Under the pieces are notes generated by a model. The model was given only the letters and a program-made list of their open reading frames with translations, did no database searches and was not told the origin of the DNA. Of a DNA stretch of 30,294 nt, positions 23,001-30,294 are shown piece by piece (positions within the stretch are counted from its first letter, which is position 1; every line of letters begins with the position of its first letter). Source of the stretch: Bog-473 sp035552395 (lineage in GTDB: Bacteria; Actinomycetota; Acidimicrobiia; Acidimicrobiales; RAAP-2); assembly GCA_035552395.1 (NCBI GenBank), contig DASZLL010000033.1, positions 1 through 30,294 on the forward strand, in the 5' to 3' direction. Position numbers and translations under genes: made by a program.

Positions 23001-23599
23001 GCTATCAGCTCGTCGGGCGAACACTGCAGATCTGGAATAGCCATCGTCAACATCACCCGTTCGAACCCGGCGTCCCGTGGCTGTTGCGGTTCTTCGACCG
23101 CATCCACTGGTACCCGGTCACGGCGGACGAGCTGCTCGACGCGCGGGCCGACTTTGCCGGGGGGCGGTTTCCGGTGTGCATCGAGACCGGCACGTTCCGA
23201 TTGCGCGAGTACGAGGACATGCTGCGTCGGGAGGCACCGAGCATCGCAGTCTTCAAGGAGCGCCAGGCGGCCGCATTCGCGGCCGAGCGCGCCGCCTGGG
23301 CCGCCGCCGGCGAGTTCGAGCCCCGCGACGAACCTGTTCTGCACCCGCCGGACGTGCCGAGAGTTGAGGTTCCGACCAATGGCACGCTCGTCACGGCCCC
23401 GATGACGTCAAACGTGTGGAAGGTCAGCGTGCAGCCGGGAGACCAGGTGGTCGCCGGCCAGGCCATGGTCATCATCGAGGCGATGAAGACGGAAACCGCT
23501 GTGGTCTCACCGTGTAACGGTGCGGTCGTCGATGTGTTCGTGACTCCGGGAACGCAGGTGACCGCGGGCGCGCCGCTCGTCGTCCTGACGTCAGCCTGA
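20060..23599 (+). CDS. biotin-dependent guanidine/urea carboxylase
   Basis: Encodes 1179 residues. Domains in order: biotin carboxylase (LLVANRGEIAVRI near 8-20, glycine-rich ATP loop GGGGGIGI near 165-172, EVNTRLQVEHPVTE near 289-302), carboxyltransferase made of a KipA-like half (about 455-770) and a KipI-like half (about 785-1045, with YGMESPGGYQLVGRT), and a biotin carrier domain with EAMKTE, biotinyl Lys1143. The enzyme carboxylates urea to allophanate or guanidine to carboxyguanidine with ATP and bicarbonate. The two DUF1989 genes fused to it by overlaps favour guanidine, since urea carboxylase needs no deiminase. The one carboxyltransferase residue reported to separate the two specificities was not resolved by eye. 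Starts at an ATG overlapping the previous stop (ATGA). Confidence 0.95.
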   Translation: MNLEVGPLLVANRGEIAVRIMATAKRLGLETVAVFSDADRDALHVRNADRAVRLGPAAARESYLRGDAVIEAALATGAWGVHPGYGFLSEHADFARAVEAAGLVFVGPTPAQIELFGVKHEARAAAAAAAVPLVPGSGLLSGVDHACEEAARIGYPVMLKATGGGGGIGITPCERPDELREAFARVARLAGSNFGDDGVFLERRVRRARHVEVQVIGDGSGDVVVLGDRDCTLQRRNQKVVEEAPAPNLPDAVREVLARASAELCRSVSYRSAGTVEFVYDVDRSEAMFLEVNTRLQVEHPVTEQVYGLDLVELMLRVAAGDPGALREAHRARPAGAAIEARVYAEDPERDWRPSPGLVTSVRWAPGVRVDSWVEAGTEVSTAYDPLLAKVVATAPDRAAAIDALGAALAGSAIDGVETSLGFVEQALQDLPFRSGRHTTATLIDVAYDSHRIDVVRPGTQTTVQAWPGRRGYWDVGVPPSGPMDDWSFRWGNLALGNAEGAAGLEATLDGPALHCAVDTVVCVTGAPAALQVDGVPVPMWEPVTVPAGATLDVGSIGPPGIRAYVLVAGALELPEYLGSAATFTLGGIGGLGGRALRAGDVLRATGDAVTVRAPGLTSGRPHFTEDWDLGVVPGPHAAPEFFQPADLDALYATAWEVHFNSARTGVRLVGPRPSWARDDGGDAGLHPSNIHDTPYSVGAVNFTGDLPILLGPDGPSLGGFVCPATVVSSERWKLGQLRPDDRVRFVPDLAFTANGNGADLSGVLERRSAGATPAVTYRANGDDNLLVEYGAMELDLSMRARVHVLADQIAAAGLEGIVDLTPGVRTLQVHFDPRATSLRHMLDAVGALEETLPSSDELEVPSRAIHLPLSWDDPVTHEATARYAAGVRADAPWCPWNIEFIRRINGFDDVEDVRRTVFDATYLVLGLGDVYLGAPLATPVDPRHRLVTTKYNPARTWTADSSVGIGGAYLCIYGMESPGGYQLVGRTLQIWNSHRQHHPFEPGVPWLLRFFDRIHWYPVTADELLDARADFAGGRFPVCIETGTFRLREYEDMLRREAPSIAVFKERQAAAFAAERAAWAAAGEFEPRDEPVLHPPDVPRVEVPTNGTLVTAPMTSNVWKVSVQPGDQVVAGQAMVIIEAMKTETAVVSPCNGAVVDVFVTPGTQVTAGAPLVVLTSA

Positions 23600-23612
23600 A
23601 GCGGCGGGTCCC

Positions 23613-25355
23613 GTGACGAGCGCGCGGCAGGCGGCGGAGCGCTCTCTGGCTGTCATCGAAGGTTCCCGGCGCCCCGAGGCGTGGATCAGCCGCTTCGACC
23701 CCAAAGACATCCTCGCGAGGGCGGACGGCATCGACGCGCAGGTGCGATCGGCAGCGGACCTCCCGCTCGCCGGGCTCACGTTCGCCGTCAAGGACAACAT
23801 CGACGTGGCGGGACTCCCGACCACGGCCGGCTGCCCGGCCTTCTCCTACCTACCCGTGCACGACGCCCCAGCGGTTCGGGCTCTGATCGGCTCGGGGGCG
23901 CTTTGCATAGGGAAGACGAACATGGACCAGTTCGCCACCGGGTTGGTGGGGACACGCAGCCCCTACGGCGCGGTCCGTAGTGCCTCGGACCCTGACCTGA
24001 TCGCCGGAGGGAGCAGCAGCGGCTCGGCCGTGGCCGTCGCGGTGGGCGAGGTCGACCTCGCCTTGGGTACCGACACCGCCGGGTCAGGTCGTGTGCCGGC
24101 CGCCTTGAACGGCGTCGTGGGGTTCAAGGCGACCATGGGTCTGGTATCGACCGTCGGGGTCGTGCCGGCGTGTCGGTCCTTCGATTGCGTGACGGTCTTC
24201 GCACGCGACGTGGCCGGTTGCGAGGGAGCGATGGCTGCGCTGACGGGTCCGCTCGGTGCTTCGCCGGGACGTCGCTCTTTCCCGCGGGACCTGCCGCTCG
24301 CGCCCCGGACACCCTCGGTGGTCGCGGTACCCGACGACGAGGTGCTCGGTGTGCTGGGGGCAGACTGGCTGGACGGGTACCGCGCCGCCACTGAGGTGCT
24401 CGTGGAGGCGGGCTGCGTCCTCCGTCCGCTCGACCTCGGCCCCTTCCTGCGCGCCGGCAGCCTGCTCTACGGTGGCGCGTTCGTCGCCGAGCGGTACGCC
24501 GCAGTGGGCCGCTTCGTCGATACGCACCCCCAAGAGGTGGACGCGATCGTCGGGAACATCATCGGCACCGCCGCGGGCATCGGTGCGGTGGAACTCGCGT
24601 TGGATCAGGAAACCTTGGCCCGGCTGGCAGTCGAGGCCCGGGCCGAGTGGGACCGTGTGGACGCCGACACCTTGCTCCTGCCGACGACCACGCGCCATCC
24701 GACGTTGGCCGAGGTCGCCGCTGACCCGGTCGGAGTGAACAGCGGGCTGGGTCATTTCACGACGTTCCTCAACCTGCTCGATATGTGTGCCGTCGCCGTC
24801 CCGGCGAGGGTGGCGGCGGGGCAACCGTTCGGGGTCAGCTGCATCGGCCCGGCCTTCACCGATCTCGTCCAGCTCGAGATCGCAGCTCGTCTCGAAGGGT
24901 CCACCTCGCCTGCTCCGACGTTCTTGCCGCTCCGATCGAAGCTGCGGTTGCGGCCGCCCGCGTTGTCGTTCGCCGTCGTTGGTGCGCATCTCACCGGACA
25001 GCCACTGAACCACCAGCTGACTGAGCGCGGGGCACGGCTTCGTCGCTCCACCCGCACGGCCGCCTGCTATCGGCTGCACGCCCTGGCGACCGAACCGCCC
25101 AAACCCGGACTCGCCCGCGTCACCCGTGGCGGCCTGCCGATTGACGTAGAGGTCTGGGACCTTGCTCCGGCCCGCTTTGCCGACTTTGTCGCCTCGGTAC
25201 CTCCGCCGATGTCGATCGGGACAGTCCTGCTCGACGACGGGACATCGGTCCCGGGGTTCCTCTGCGAGCCGGTGGCGCTCGAGGGCGCCCCCGACATAAG
25301 CGAGTTCGGCGGGTGGAAGACCTACCTCGACTTGGCCGGGACCCGGTCGAAATAG
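23613..25355 (+). CDS. atzF: allophanate hydrolase (AtzF/DUR1,2 type)
   Basis: Encodes 580 residues. The N-terminal amidase-signature domain has the Ser-cisSer-Lys triad: Lys60 (AVKDNID), Ser134 in GGSSSGSA and Ser158 in DTAGSGR, with spacings (74 and 24) typical of allophanate hydrolase. The C-terminal domain (about 430-580) ends in FGGWKTYLDLAG, a hallmark of AtzF-type enzymes; this domain handles the N-carboxyurea/decarboxylation step in related proteins. It turns allophanate into two ammonia and two CO2, finishing guanidine breakdown. The GTG start at 23613 lies 13 bases after the carboxylase stop with a weak GCGGG site. Its 3' end overlaps the convergent nitrilase-family gene by 34 bases. 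Confidence 0.95.
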   Translation: MTSARQAAERSLAVIEGSRRPEAWISRFDPKDILARADGIDAQVRSAADLPLAGLTFAVKDNIDVAGLPTTAGCPAFSYLPVHDAPAVRALIGSGALCIGKTNMDQFATGLVGTRSPYGAVRSASDPDLIAGGSSSGSAVAVAVGEVDLALGTDTAGSGRVPAALNGVVGFKATMGLVSTVGVVPACRSFDCVTVFARDVAGCEGAMAALTGPLGASPGRRSFPRDLPLAPRTPSVVAVPDDEVLGVLGADWLDGYRAATEVLVEAGCVLRPLDLGPFLRAGSLLYGGAFVAERYAAVGRFVDTHPQEVDAIVGNIIGTAAGIGAVELALDQETLARLAVEARAEWDRVDADTLLLPTTTRHPTLAEVAADPVGVNSGLGHFTTFLNLLDMCAVAVPARVAAGQPFGVSCIGPAFTDLVQLEIAARLEGSTSPAPTFLPLRSKLRLRPPALSFAVVGAHLTGQPLNHQLTERGARLRRSTRTAACYRLHALATEPPKPGLARVTRGGLPIDVEVWDLAPARFADFVASVPPPMSIGTVLLDDGTSVPGFLCEPVALEGAPDISEFGGWKTYLDLAGTRSK

Positions 25356-26224
25356 AGGTCGGGATGGCGCCCTTCTTCCAGCAGGCCGGAGATCCCGTCC
25401 CTGGCGTGCGCGAGGTGGAGGTCGATGCGGTGGACCAGGAGCTCCGCCTTGCTGGAGGAGCCCGGCATGGCCCGCGTCGCCTCGGCCACCACGGTTCCCG
25501 TGGGGGCCACGATCCGGCTCGCCCCGAGCATCGTCGAGGTGGAGTGCGAACCGGCCTGGTTGGCCTGGATCCACCATTGACTGTTCGTCAGGGCCAGCGC
25601 TGGGTACAACAGGTCCCATGCGTTCGCCCCCTCGATCTCGTACGCCGAGGGGGCGAGGATGAGGCGGGCGCCCCGCAAGGCCAGCGTGCGGGCGACCTCG
25701 GGGAAGTCCCCATCGAAGCAGACCACCAGCCCGATGCACCCGAGAACGGGGTCGTCATACGTCGTGAGCCGGTCCCCCGGAGTGAAGACGTTCGGCTCGA
25801 GCGTCGGCGGGTAAAGGTGCGCCTTGCGGTGCCAGGCAACCAGAGCGCCGCGCGGATTGAAGAAGAGCGCCGTGTCGTAGATCAGTCCGTCGTCGCCCAG
25901 TTCGGGCACGCTGCCCGCCGCCAACCACATCTCGTGGCGGTTGGCCGCCTGGGAGAGCTGTTCGGACCGTGGGCCCTCCAGCGGTTGGGCGTCCGCCCGG
26001 GCGTCGCGACCCAGCGACTCGGGGTCGTAGCCGCAGGACCACAGTTCTGGGAGCACCAGGAGCTCGACGCCGCGCTTGCCCGCCTCCTCGATCATCCCCA
26101 GCGCCACGTTCATGTTTTGGCGTTGCTCGCCCGGCGTCGGCAGCCACTGGGCCACGCCAACAAGAAGGTCTCGCTTCACGTCGGTATCTGGTCTCCCCGC
26201 TTGGTACAGGAGTGCAACGCTCAC
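25322..26224 (-). CDS. carbon-nitrogen hydrolase (nitrilase superfamily amidase/carbamoylase)
   Basis: Encodes up to 300 residues. The Glu-Lys-Cys triad is Glu60 (VLPELWS), Lys134 (WHRKAHLYP) and Cys169 (VVCFDGDFPE). The family branch includes N-carbamoylputrescine amidase, beta-ureidopropionase and aliphatic amidases, all fitting a nitrogen-recycling locus. Start is uncertain: the GTG at 26224 has a poor ribosome-binding site; a GTG at 26179 would begin VKRDLLVGVAQW, which matches the usual short N-terminus of the family better, but its GGGGAG is 13 bases away. It is convergent with allophanate hydrolase and divergent from the ureohydrolase gene at 26335. Confidence 0.9.
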   Translation of the reverse strand: MSVALLYQAGRPDTDVKRDLLVGVAQWLPTPGEQRQNMNVALGMIEEAGKRGVELLVLPELWSCGYDPESLGRDARADAQPLEGPRSEQLSQAANRHEMWLAAGSVPELGDDGLIYDTALFFNPRGALVAWHRKAHLYPPTLEPNVFTPGDRLTTYDDPVLGCIGLVVCFDGDFPEVARTLALRGARLILAPSAYEIEGANAWDLLYPALALTNSQWWIQANQAGSHSTSTMLGASRIVAPTGTVVAEATRAMPGSSSKAELLVHRIDLHLAHARDGISGLLEEGRHPDLYFDRVPAKSR

Positions 26225-26334
26225 CCTATGGCCGCAACATTCGCAGTCCGTTTCCCGCGCGTGAATGCACTGTTACAGAGAGAGGGGTGGTGCTCGCGTC
26301 CGCGAGACTTCGGAGACGCGCGCAGGAGCGGACG

Positions 26335-27327
26335 TTGACGGTGCCGCCGGGCCGTATGGACATGCCGTTCACGGGCATCGCCTCCTTCCTGCGAGCCCCG
26401 GTGCTCGGGCCGGACGACCCGGTGACGGGCGACCTCGTCGTCCTCGGTGCGCCAACCGACGAGGGCTCGCCCTTCATGCCCGGCTCCCGGTTCGGTCCAC
26501 GGTCGATCCGCGAGCACTCGCTCCGCTTCGTCTCCGACGAGCCCGGCTATTTCGACCCGACCCGGGCCGAGCGCCGACTCCAGCGGGAGATGGGTGAGCG
26601 CCGGATCGTCTACCTCGGGGACGCGGACGTGATTCCCACCAACGTCGTGGGTACCTTCGACAACATCACGGCCCTCACCGCTCGCGCCCTCTCGCGTGGG
26701 GGTACGCCGGTGGTGCTCGGGGGCGATCATGCCATCTCCTACCCGGTCGTCCGGGCCTTCTCCGAGCCGCTCTATGTCGTGCACTTCGATGCGCATCTCG
26801 ACTACATGCCCTTCGTCCACGGAGCCTCGATGACGAACGCTCACGCGTTCCGCCACATCGCTCGGCTCTCCTATGTACGCGGTCTCATCCAGGTGGGCAT
26901 CCGCAGCCTGCGAACCACCGAGGTGACGTGGCGCGACACCCATGCAGACGGCAACACTGTCGTGACCATGGCGGACTTCCGGCGCCGCGGGCCGGCTGAG
27001 GTCGCCGCGCTCGTGCCGCCGGGAGCCGACTGCTACATAAGTCTCGACATGGACGTCCTCGACCTCTCGCTGGTGCCCGGGTGCGTCTCGGCCGAGCCCG
27101 ACGGAATGCGCTACGACGAGCTGCGCGACGCCCTCGCCGCACTGACAGAACGGGCGCGCATCGTGGGATTCGACCTGGTCGAGGTCAATCCGCAGCTCGA
27201 CGTCGGCTCCGGCGTCACCTCATACCTCGCCACGCACACCATCGTCGAATTCCTCGGCAACCTCTGCGACAGCGCCCGTTGGAAGCAGCTGCGGGTCAGT
27301 GCGGCGACTGCAGGGCCATCAGAGTGA
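26335..27327 (+). CDS. ureohydrolase (agmatinase superfamily), variant active-site loop
   Basis: Encodes 330 residues from the TTG at 26335, which has AGGAG six bases upstream; ATG at 26356 is the alternative. The metal site is complete: His132 (GGDHA), Asp152, His154, Asp156 (HFDAHLDY), Asp238 and Asp240 (LDMDVLD). The usual PGTGTPEPGG after the last ligands is PGCVSAEPDG here, and DLS replaces DPA before it, so the entrance loop differs from arginase/agmatinase and from the other two copies. The product should still be urea from a guanidino compound, or ammonia and urea from guanidine. It stands alone on the plus strand beside the guanidine operon and overlaps the convergent third copy by 32 bases. 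Confidence 0.9.
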   Translation: MTVPPGRMDMPFTGIASFLRAPVLGPDDPVTGDLVVLGAPTDEGSPFMPGSRFGPRSIREHSLRFVSDEPGYFDPTRAERRLQREMGERRIVYLGDADVIPTNVVGTFDNITALTARALSRGGTPVVLGGDHAISYPVVRAFSEPLYVVHFDAHLDYMPFVHGASMTNAHAFRHIARLSYVRGLIQVGIRSLRTTEVTWRDTHADGNTVVTMADFRRRGPAEVAALVPPGADCYISLDMDVLDLSLVPGCVSAEPDGMRYDELRDALAALTERARIVGFDLVEVNPQLDVGSGVTSYLATHTIVEFLGNLCDSARWKQLRVSAATAGPSE

Positions 27328-28255
27328 CCAGGTCGTAGAGCGCGTGTGACGCCGCGATGGCCGTGATCTCCGCGTGGTCGTACGCCGGGGAGACCTCGAC
27401 CACGTCGGCGCCGACGACGCGTGCGGGCGCCAGCCCACGCAAGAGTGCAAGGAGCTCCCGGCTGGTCAGGCCCCCGGCTTCGGGCGTGCCCGTGCCGGGT
27501 GCGTGGGCCGGGTCGAGCACGTCGATGTCGACCGACACGTAGACGGGTGCATGGTCCACTCTTTCGAGCAGCAGATCGGTGATGGCCGCGGGCCCGAGCT
27601 CGGACACCTGGTCTGTCGTGATCTGAGTGAACCCCATGCCGGCGTCGTCGGTCAGGTCCGAACGCGAGTAGAGCGGGCCGCGCAGGCCGACGTGGACGCT
27701 GTGGTCGCGCAGCAAGAGGCCCTCCTCCCAGGCTCTCCGGAACGGGGTGCCGTGGGTGAAGCGCTGGCCGAAATAGGTGTCCCAGGTGTCGAGATGCGCG
27801 TCGAAGTGCACCAAGGCCAGCGGGCCGTGCCGGTCCGCCGTGGCCCGGAGGAGCGGCAGGGCCACCGTGTGGTCGCCCCCCACCGCGACGAGCCGGCCCC
27901 CGTCCGCCAGCAGGGCACGCGCCGCCGACTCGATCTGGTCGACGGCCTCCTCCGCGACGAAGGGCGTGCAGGCCAGGTCCCCTGCGTCCACTACCTGGGT
28001 CAGCTCAAAGGGGAGCGCGCCCAGCGCGGGGTTGTACGGACGCAGCAGCCTGGACGCCTGGCGCACAGCCGCCGGACCGAAACGTGCTCCGGGCCGGTAG
28101 CTGGTGCCGGCGTCAAAGGGGATGCCGGCGACTGCGATGTCCCAGCTGTCGACCGCGTCGGAGGTCGGCAGCCGGGCGAACGTCGCGAGGCCGGCGAAGC
28201 GGGGGACGACGATCGCGTCGGCCGGGCCCTGGGGATCCTGACGTTCGGCGGTCAA
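27296..28255 (-). CDS. agmatinase/guanidinobutyrase-like ureohydrolase
   Basis: Encodes 319 residues, close to actinobacterial agmatinases (VVPRFAGLATFARLP, PFDAGTSYRPGARFGPAAVRQASRLLRPYNP). Metal ligands: His129 (GGDHT), Asp152, His154, Asp156 (HFDAHLDT), Asp243 and Asp245 (SVDIDVLDPAHAPGTGTPEAGG). It is the most canonical of the three ureohydrolases here and probably releases urea from agmatine, 4-guanidinobutyrate or 3-guanidinopropionate. The TTG at 28255 overlaps the esterase stop (TTGA), and no better start is seen. It is the last gene of the SDR-esterase-agmatinase unit. Confidence 0.93.
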   Translation of the reverse strand: MTAERQDPQGPADAIVVPRFAGLATFARLPTSDAVDSWDIAVAGIPFDAGTSYRPGARFGPAAVRQASRLLRPYNPALGALPFELTQVVDAGDLACTPFVAEEAVDQIESAARALLADGGRLVAVGGDHTVALPLLRATADRHGPLALVHFDAHLDTWDTYFGQRFTHGTPFRRAWEEGLLLRDHSVHVGLRGPLYSRSDLTDDAGMGFTQITTDQVSELGPAAITDLLLERVDHAPVYVSVDIDVLDPAHAPGTGTPEAGGLTSRELLALLRGLAPARVVGADVVEVSPAYDHAEITAIAASHALYDLVTLMALQSPH

Positions 28256-29490
28256 TCGTCGATGGCCTGATAGACGAGGGCCCGCAGCTGAGCCCGGAAC
28301 GGGTAGGCGATGGAGGGGAAGAGCTGCGTCATGAAGACGACGAAGAGGTCCTCGGCCGCGTCGACCCAGAACGCCGTGCTGGCGGCCCCGCCCCAGTAGT
28401 ACTCGCCCGCCGAGCCGGCCATCGCCGTAGCGGCGGGCCCGAGCCCGACGGCGAAGCCGAGGCCGAAGCCGACGCCCTCGAAGCCGCCTTCGCCAAAGCC
28501 GCCGATCGCAACGTCCTGCAGCGTCGCACCGCCTGGCAGATGGTTGACGGTCATGAGCTCAATCGTCTTGCGCCCGAGCACGCGGCGCCCGTCCAGCTGG
28601 CCGCCGTTCGCCAGCATCGAGCAGAACGCGACGTAATCGTGCGTGGTCGAAACGAGCCCGCCGGCCCCCGAGAGGTACGGGTGCGGGCGCTTGATGCGGT
28701 TGGCGAACTCGCCCTCCATCAGGCGGGGCGTGTTGGCGGGCCGGTATTGGTAGCAGGCGGCCAGGCGCGCCAGCGACCCTTCGGGGACAAAGAACCCGGT
28801 GTCGCGCATGCCGAGCGGCTCGAAGAGCTGGTGGCGCAGGTAGTCGTCGAAGCGTTGTCCCGAGAGGATCTCGACGAGTCGTCCGACGATGTCGGTGGAC
28901 AGCCCGTAGTTCCATTGGGTGCCGGGATGGAACTTCAGCGGGTGCTGGGCCAACAGCGCGGTCACGCTCTCGAGCGTCTGGTTGGGACCCAACGTGCGTC
29001 GCGCCTCCGCGAAGGCCTCGTCGACGGGATTGTCCGGGAACAGGCTGCCGGGCAGACCAGTCGTGTGCATCAGGACGTCGCGCATGTTGATGGGCCGCCG
29101 GGGCTTCACCAGCGTGACCGTGCCGTCGTCCTGCTGCTCGGCCACCTGCAGGGTGCGCCATTGCGGGATGTAGCGATGCACGGGGTCGAGCAGTTGGAAC
29201 TCGCCCCGCTCGTACAGCTGCATCAGCGCGACCGACGCGATGGGCTTGGTCATGGAGTAGATGCGGAAGATGGCGTCGTCGGCCATCGGGACCGCCCGCT
29301 CACGGTCCATCAGGCCGAGCGATTGGGAGTAGGCGACGTGCCCGCCACGCACCACCGTGATCTGGCAGCCGGCGATCTTCCCGGTGTCGACGTAGTTGCG
29401 CCCGAAGTGCTCGGTGATGCGTTCGAGGCGGTCCGCGCGCATGCCGGCCGCGTCGGGCTCCACCTTCCTTACCGTGTCCATTCCCTCCAC
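28252..29490 (-). CDS. serine hydrolase, class C beta-lactamase/esterase EstB fold
   Basis: Encodes 412 residues. The nucleophile motif is Ser79-Met-Thr-Lys82 (SxxK) and the general base Tyr195 lies in YGLS (Tyr-x-x-Ser rather than Tyr-x-Asn), as in EstB-like esterases rather than true AmpC. A third motif near the C-terminus (WGGAAS) replaces KTG. No signal peptide is visible, so it acts in the cytoplasm, likely on a small ester, lactone or D-amide. The GTG at 29490 or the ATG at 29481 could be the start; AAAGG lies about 5 bases before the GTG. It follows the SDR gene after 27 bases and overlaps the agmatinase by 4. Confidence 0.9.
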   Translation of the reverse strand: MEGMDTVRKVEPDAAGMRADRLERITEHFGRNYVDTGKIAGCQITVVRGGHVAYSQSLGLMDRERAVPMADDAIFRIYSMTKPIASVALMQLYERGEFQLLDPVHRYIPQWRTLQVAEQQDDGTVTLVKPRRPINMRDVLMHTTGLPGSLFPDNPVDEAFAEARRTLGPNQTLESVTALLAQHPLKFHPGTQWNYGLSTDIVGRLVEILSGQRFDDYLRHQLFEPLGMRDTGFFVPEGSLARLAACYQYRPANTPRLMEGEFANRIKRPHPYLSGAGGLVSTTHDYVAFCSMLANGGQLDGRRVLGRKTIELMTVNHLPGGATLQDVAIGGFGEGGFEGVGFGLGFAVGLGPAATAMAGSAGEYYWGGAASTAFWVDAAEDLFVVFMTQLFPSIAYPFRAQLRALVYQAIDD

Positions 29491-29517
29491 CCTGCCTTTC
29501 TGACGCCCCGTCGAGGA

Positions 29518-30294
29518 CTACGTCTGGGCCTGCGTTTCCTTCTTCTTCTGCTTCTGGTCCCGCAGATAGGCCGCCGTCCCCTCGAGGAACGCGCCGACGT
29601 CCTTCTCCTTGTTGGCGGTGACGCCGTGGAACCACTCGGGCACGTAGACCTGGGCTGCGCCGGCCTCGAGCCCGGCCAGGATGGCGTCGACGGCCACCGA
29701 CACCGGTTCGGCCGCGATCGGCAGATCGGGCACGTCGTTGTCGGGCAGCGTGAACAGCTCGGTGTCGATGACGCCGGGGTAGACCACCATCACCTTGATG
29801 CCGTCCTCCCACAGGTCCACCGCCATCGCCTCGGAGAACGCGGTGAGCGCCGCCTTGGAAGCGTCGTAGGCGGACTCGCCCGGGGCGCTGAGCTTGGCCG
29901 CGATCGACGAAACGTTGATGATGGTGCCAGACTCCCGGGCCAACATCTGGGGGAGCAGCGCCATGGTCAGCCGGACCGGCGACAAGTAGTTGACGTGCAT
30001 CACGGCGGTGATCGTGTCGATATCGAGCGCGGTGACGTGGCGGCGCTTCGGGATGCCGGCGTTGTTGATCAGGAGGTCGATCCCGCCGAAGGCGTCGACC
30101 ACGTCGACCGCCAGCCGGTCGACCGCGTTGATGTCGGCCAGGTTGACCACCCACATGCGGCTGTCCGGCGAGTACTCCATGCAACGGCCGACCACCTCGG
30201 ACAGGCGGTCGGCCCGGCGCGCACAGATGCCCACGACCGCCCCGCGCTTGGCCAGTGCCTCGGCCAGGCCGGCCCCGATGCCCGACGAGCCGCC
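29518..30294 (-). CDS. short-chain dehydrogenase/reductase (N-terminus beyond window)
   Basis: The frame is open to the window edge, and GGSSGIGAG at its beginning is the nucleotide-binding glycine motif, so only the first few residues are missing. NNAG, NVSS (catalytic Ser) and YDASK (Tyr and Lys) complete the classical SDR active site; about 259 residues are visible. It oxidises or reduces an alcohol/carbonyl with NAD(P). The C-terminal tail is Lys/Gln-rich (DQKQKKKETQ), an unusual charged end. It is the first visible gene of the minus-strand unit with the esterase and agmatinase. Substrate unknown. Confidence 0.92.
   Translation of the reverse strand, partial: GGSSGIGAGLAEALAKRGAVVGICARRADRLSEVVGRCMEYSPDSRMWVVNLADINAVDRLAVDVVDAFGGIDLLINNAGIPKRRHVTALDIDTITAVMHVNYLSPVRLTMALLPQMLARESGTIINVSSIAAKLSAPGESAYDASKAALTAFSEAMAVDLWEDGIKVMVVYPGVIDTELFTLPDNDVPDLPIAAEPVSVAVDAILAGLEAGAAQVYVPEWFHGVTANKEKDVGAFLEGTAAYLRDQKQKKKETQAQT

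Noticed and set aside
26270..26278. Short palindrome CTGTTACAG between the nitrilase and ureohydrolase genes
   Set aside because: Nine bases only and not repeated; too short to call an operator.
26292..26318. Hairpin CTCGC-GTCC-GCGAG before the ureohydrolase start, considered as a guanidine-II or -III riboswitch
   Set aside because: It lacks the paired ACGR loops of guanidine-II and the conserved pseudoknot sequence of guanidine-III; a 5-bp GC hairpin is expected by chance in such DNA.

Overview
The window is about 70% G+C, dense and coding on both strands, with many GTG starts and 1-4 base gene overlaps. That suits a high-GC actinobacterium (Actinomycetota, perhaps an uncultured soil lineage); the phylum is inferred from composition and gene style, not from a marker gene. 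No rRNA, tRNA, CRISPR array, insertion sequence or phage gene was seen. Almost every gene is a C-N bond hydrolase, ligase, transporter or regulator, and the window reads as a catabolic island for guanidine and related guanidino, ureido or cyclic-amide nitrogen compounds.

Region A (1-4805). A minus-strand cluster holds two amidohydrolases and a nitroreductase. Divergent from it is a plus-strand pair: an allantoinase/hydantoinase-like cyclic amidohydrolase and an M20 (YgeY-like) metallohydrolase.

Region B (4802-17715, minus strand). A long run of tightly packed genes, in transcription order: isochorismatase-family hydrolase, extracellular solute-binding protein, then a non-coding segment that closely matches the guanidine-I (ykkC) riboswitch followed by a rho-independent terminator, then glutamine-synthetase-like ligase, creatininase-family hydrolase, class I glutamine-amidotransferase-like hydrolase (PuuD type), fused DppD-DppF ATPase, DppC and DppB permeases, ureohydrolase, Rieske oxygenase, a small HRI1-like protein and a metallo-beta-lactamase-fold lactonase-like enzyme. 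The riboswitch implies that the ten downstream genes are switched on by free guanidine.

Region C (17834-25355). A TetR regulator diverges from a four-gene operon: two DUF1989 proteins (carboxyguanidine deiminase subunits by homology), a urea/guanidine carboxylase and allophanate hydrolase. Together these are the full known route guanidine -> carboxyguanidine -> allophanate -> NH3 + CO2. A perfect inverted repeat beside a -10-like box between the two units is the likely TetR operator.

Region D (25322-30294). A nitrilase-superfamily amidase, a second ureohydrolase, a third ureohydrolase (agmatinase/guanidinobutyrase-like), a serine beta-lactamase-fold esterase and a short-chain dehydrogenase cut by the window edge.

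Working model (inference): the Dpp-type transporter imports a guanidino or peptide-like compound. The isochorismatase, creatininase, ureohydrolases, ligase/GATase pair and Rieske oxygenase trim it and release guanidine, urea or amines. Guanidine is mineralised by region C and is also the signal that opens the riboswitch of region B. The unusual part is a guanidine riboswitch placed inside an operon that drives an importer and a catabolic gene set not normally associated with ykkC RNAs.
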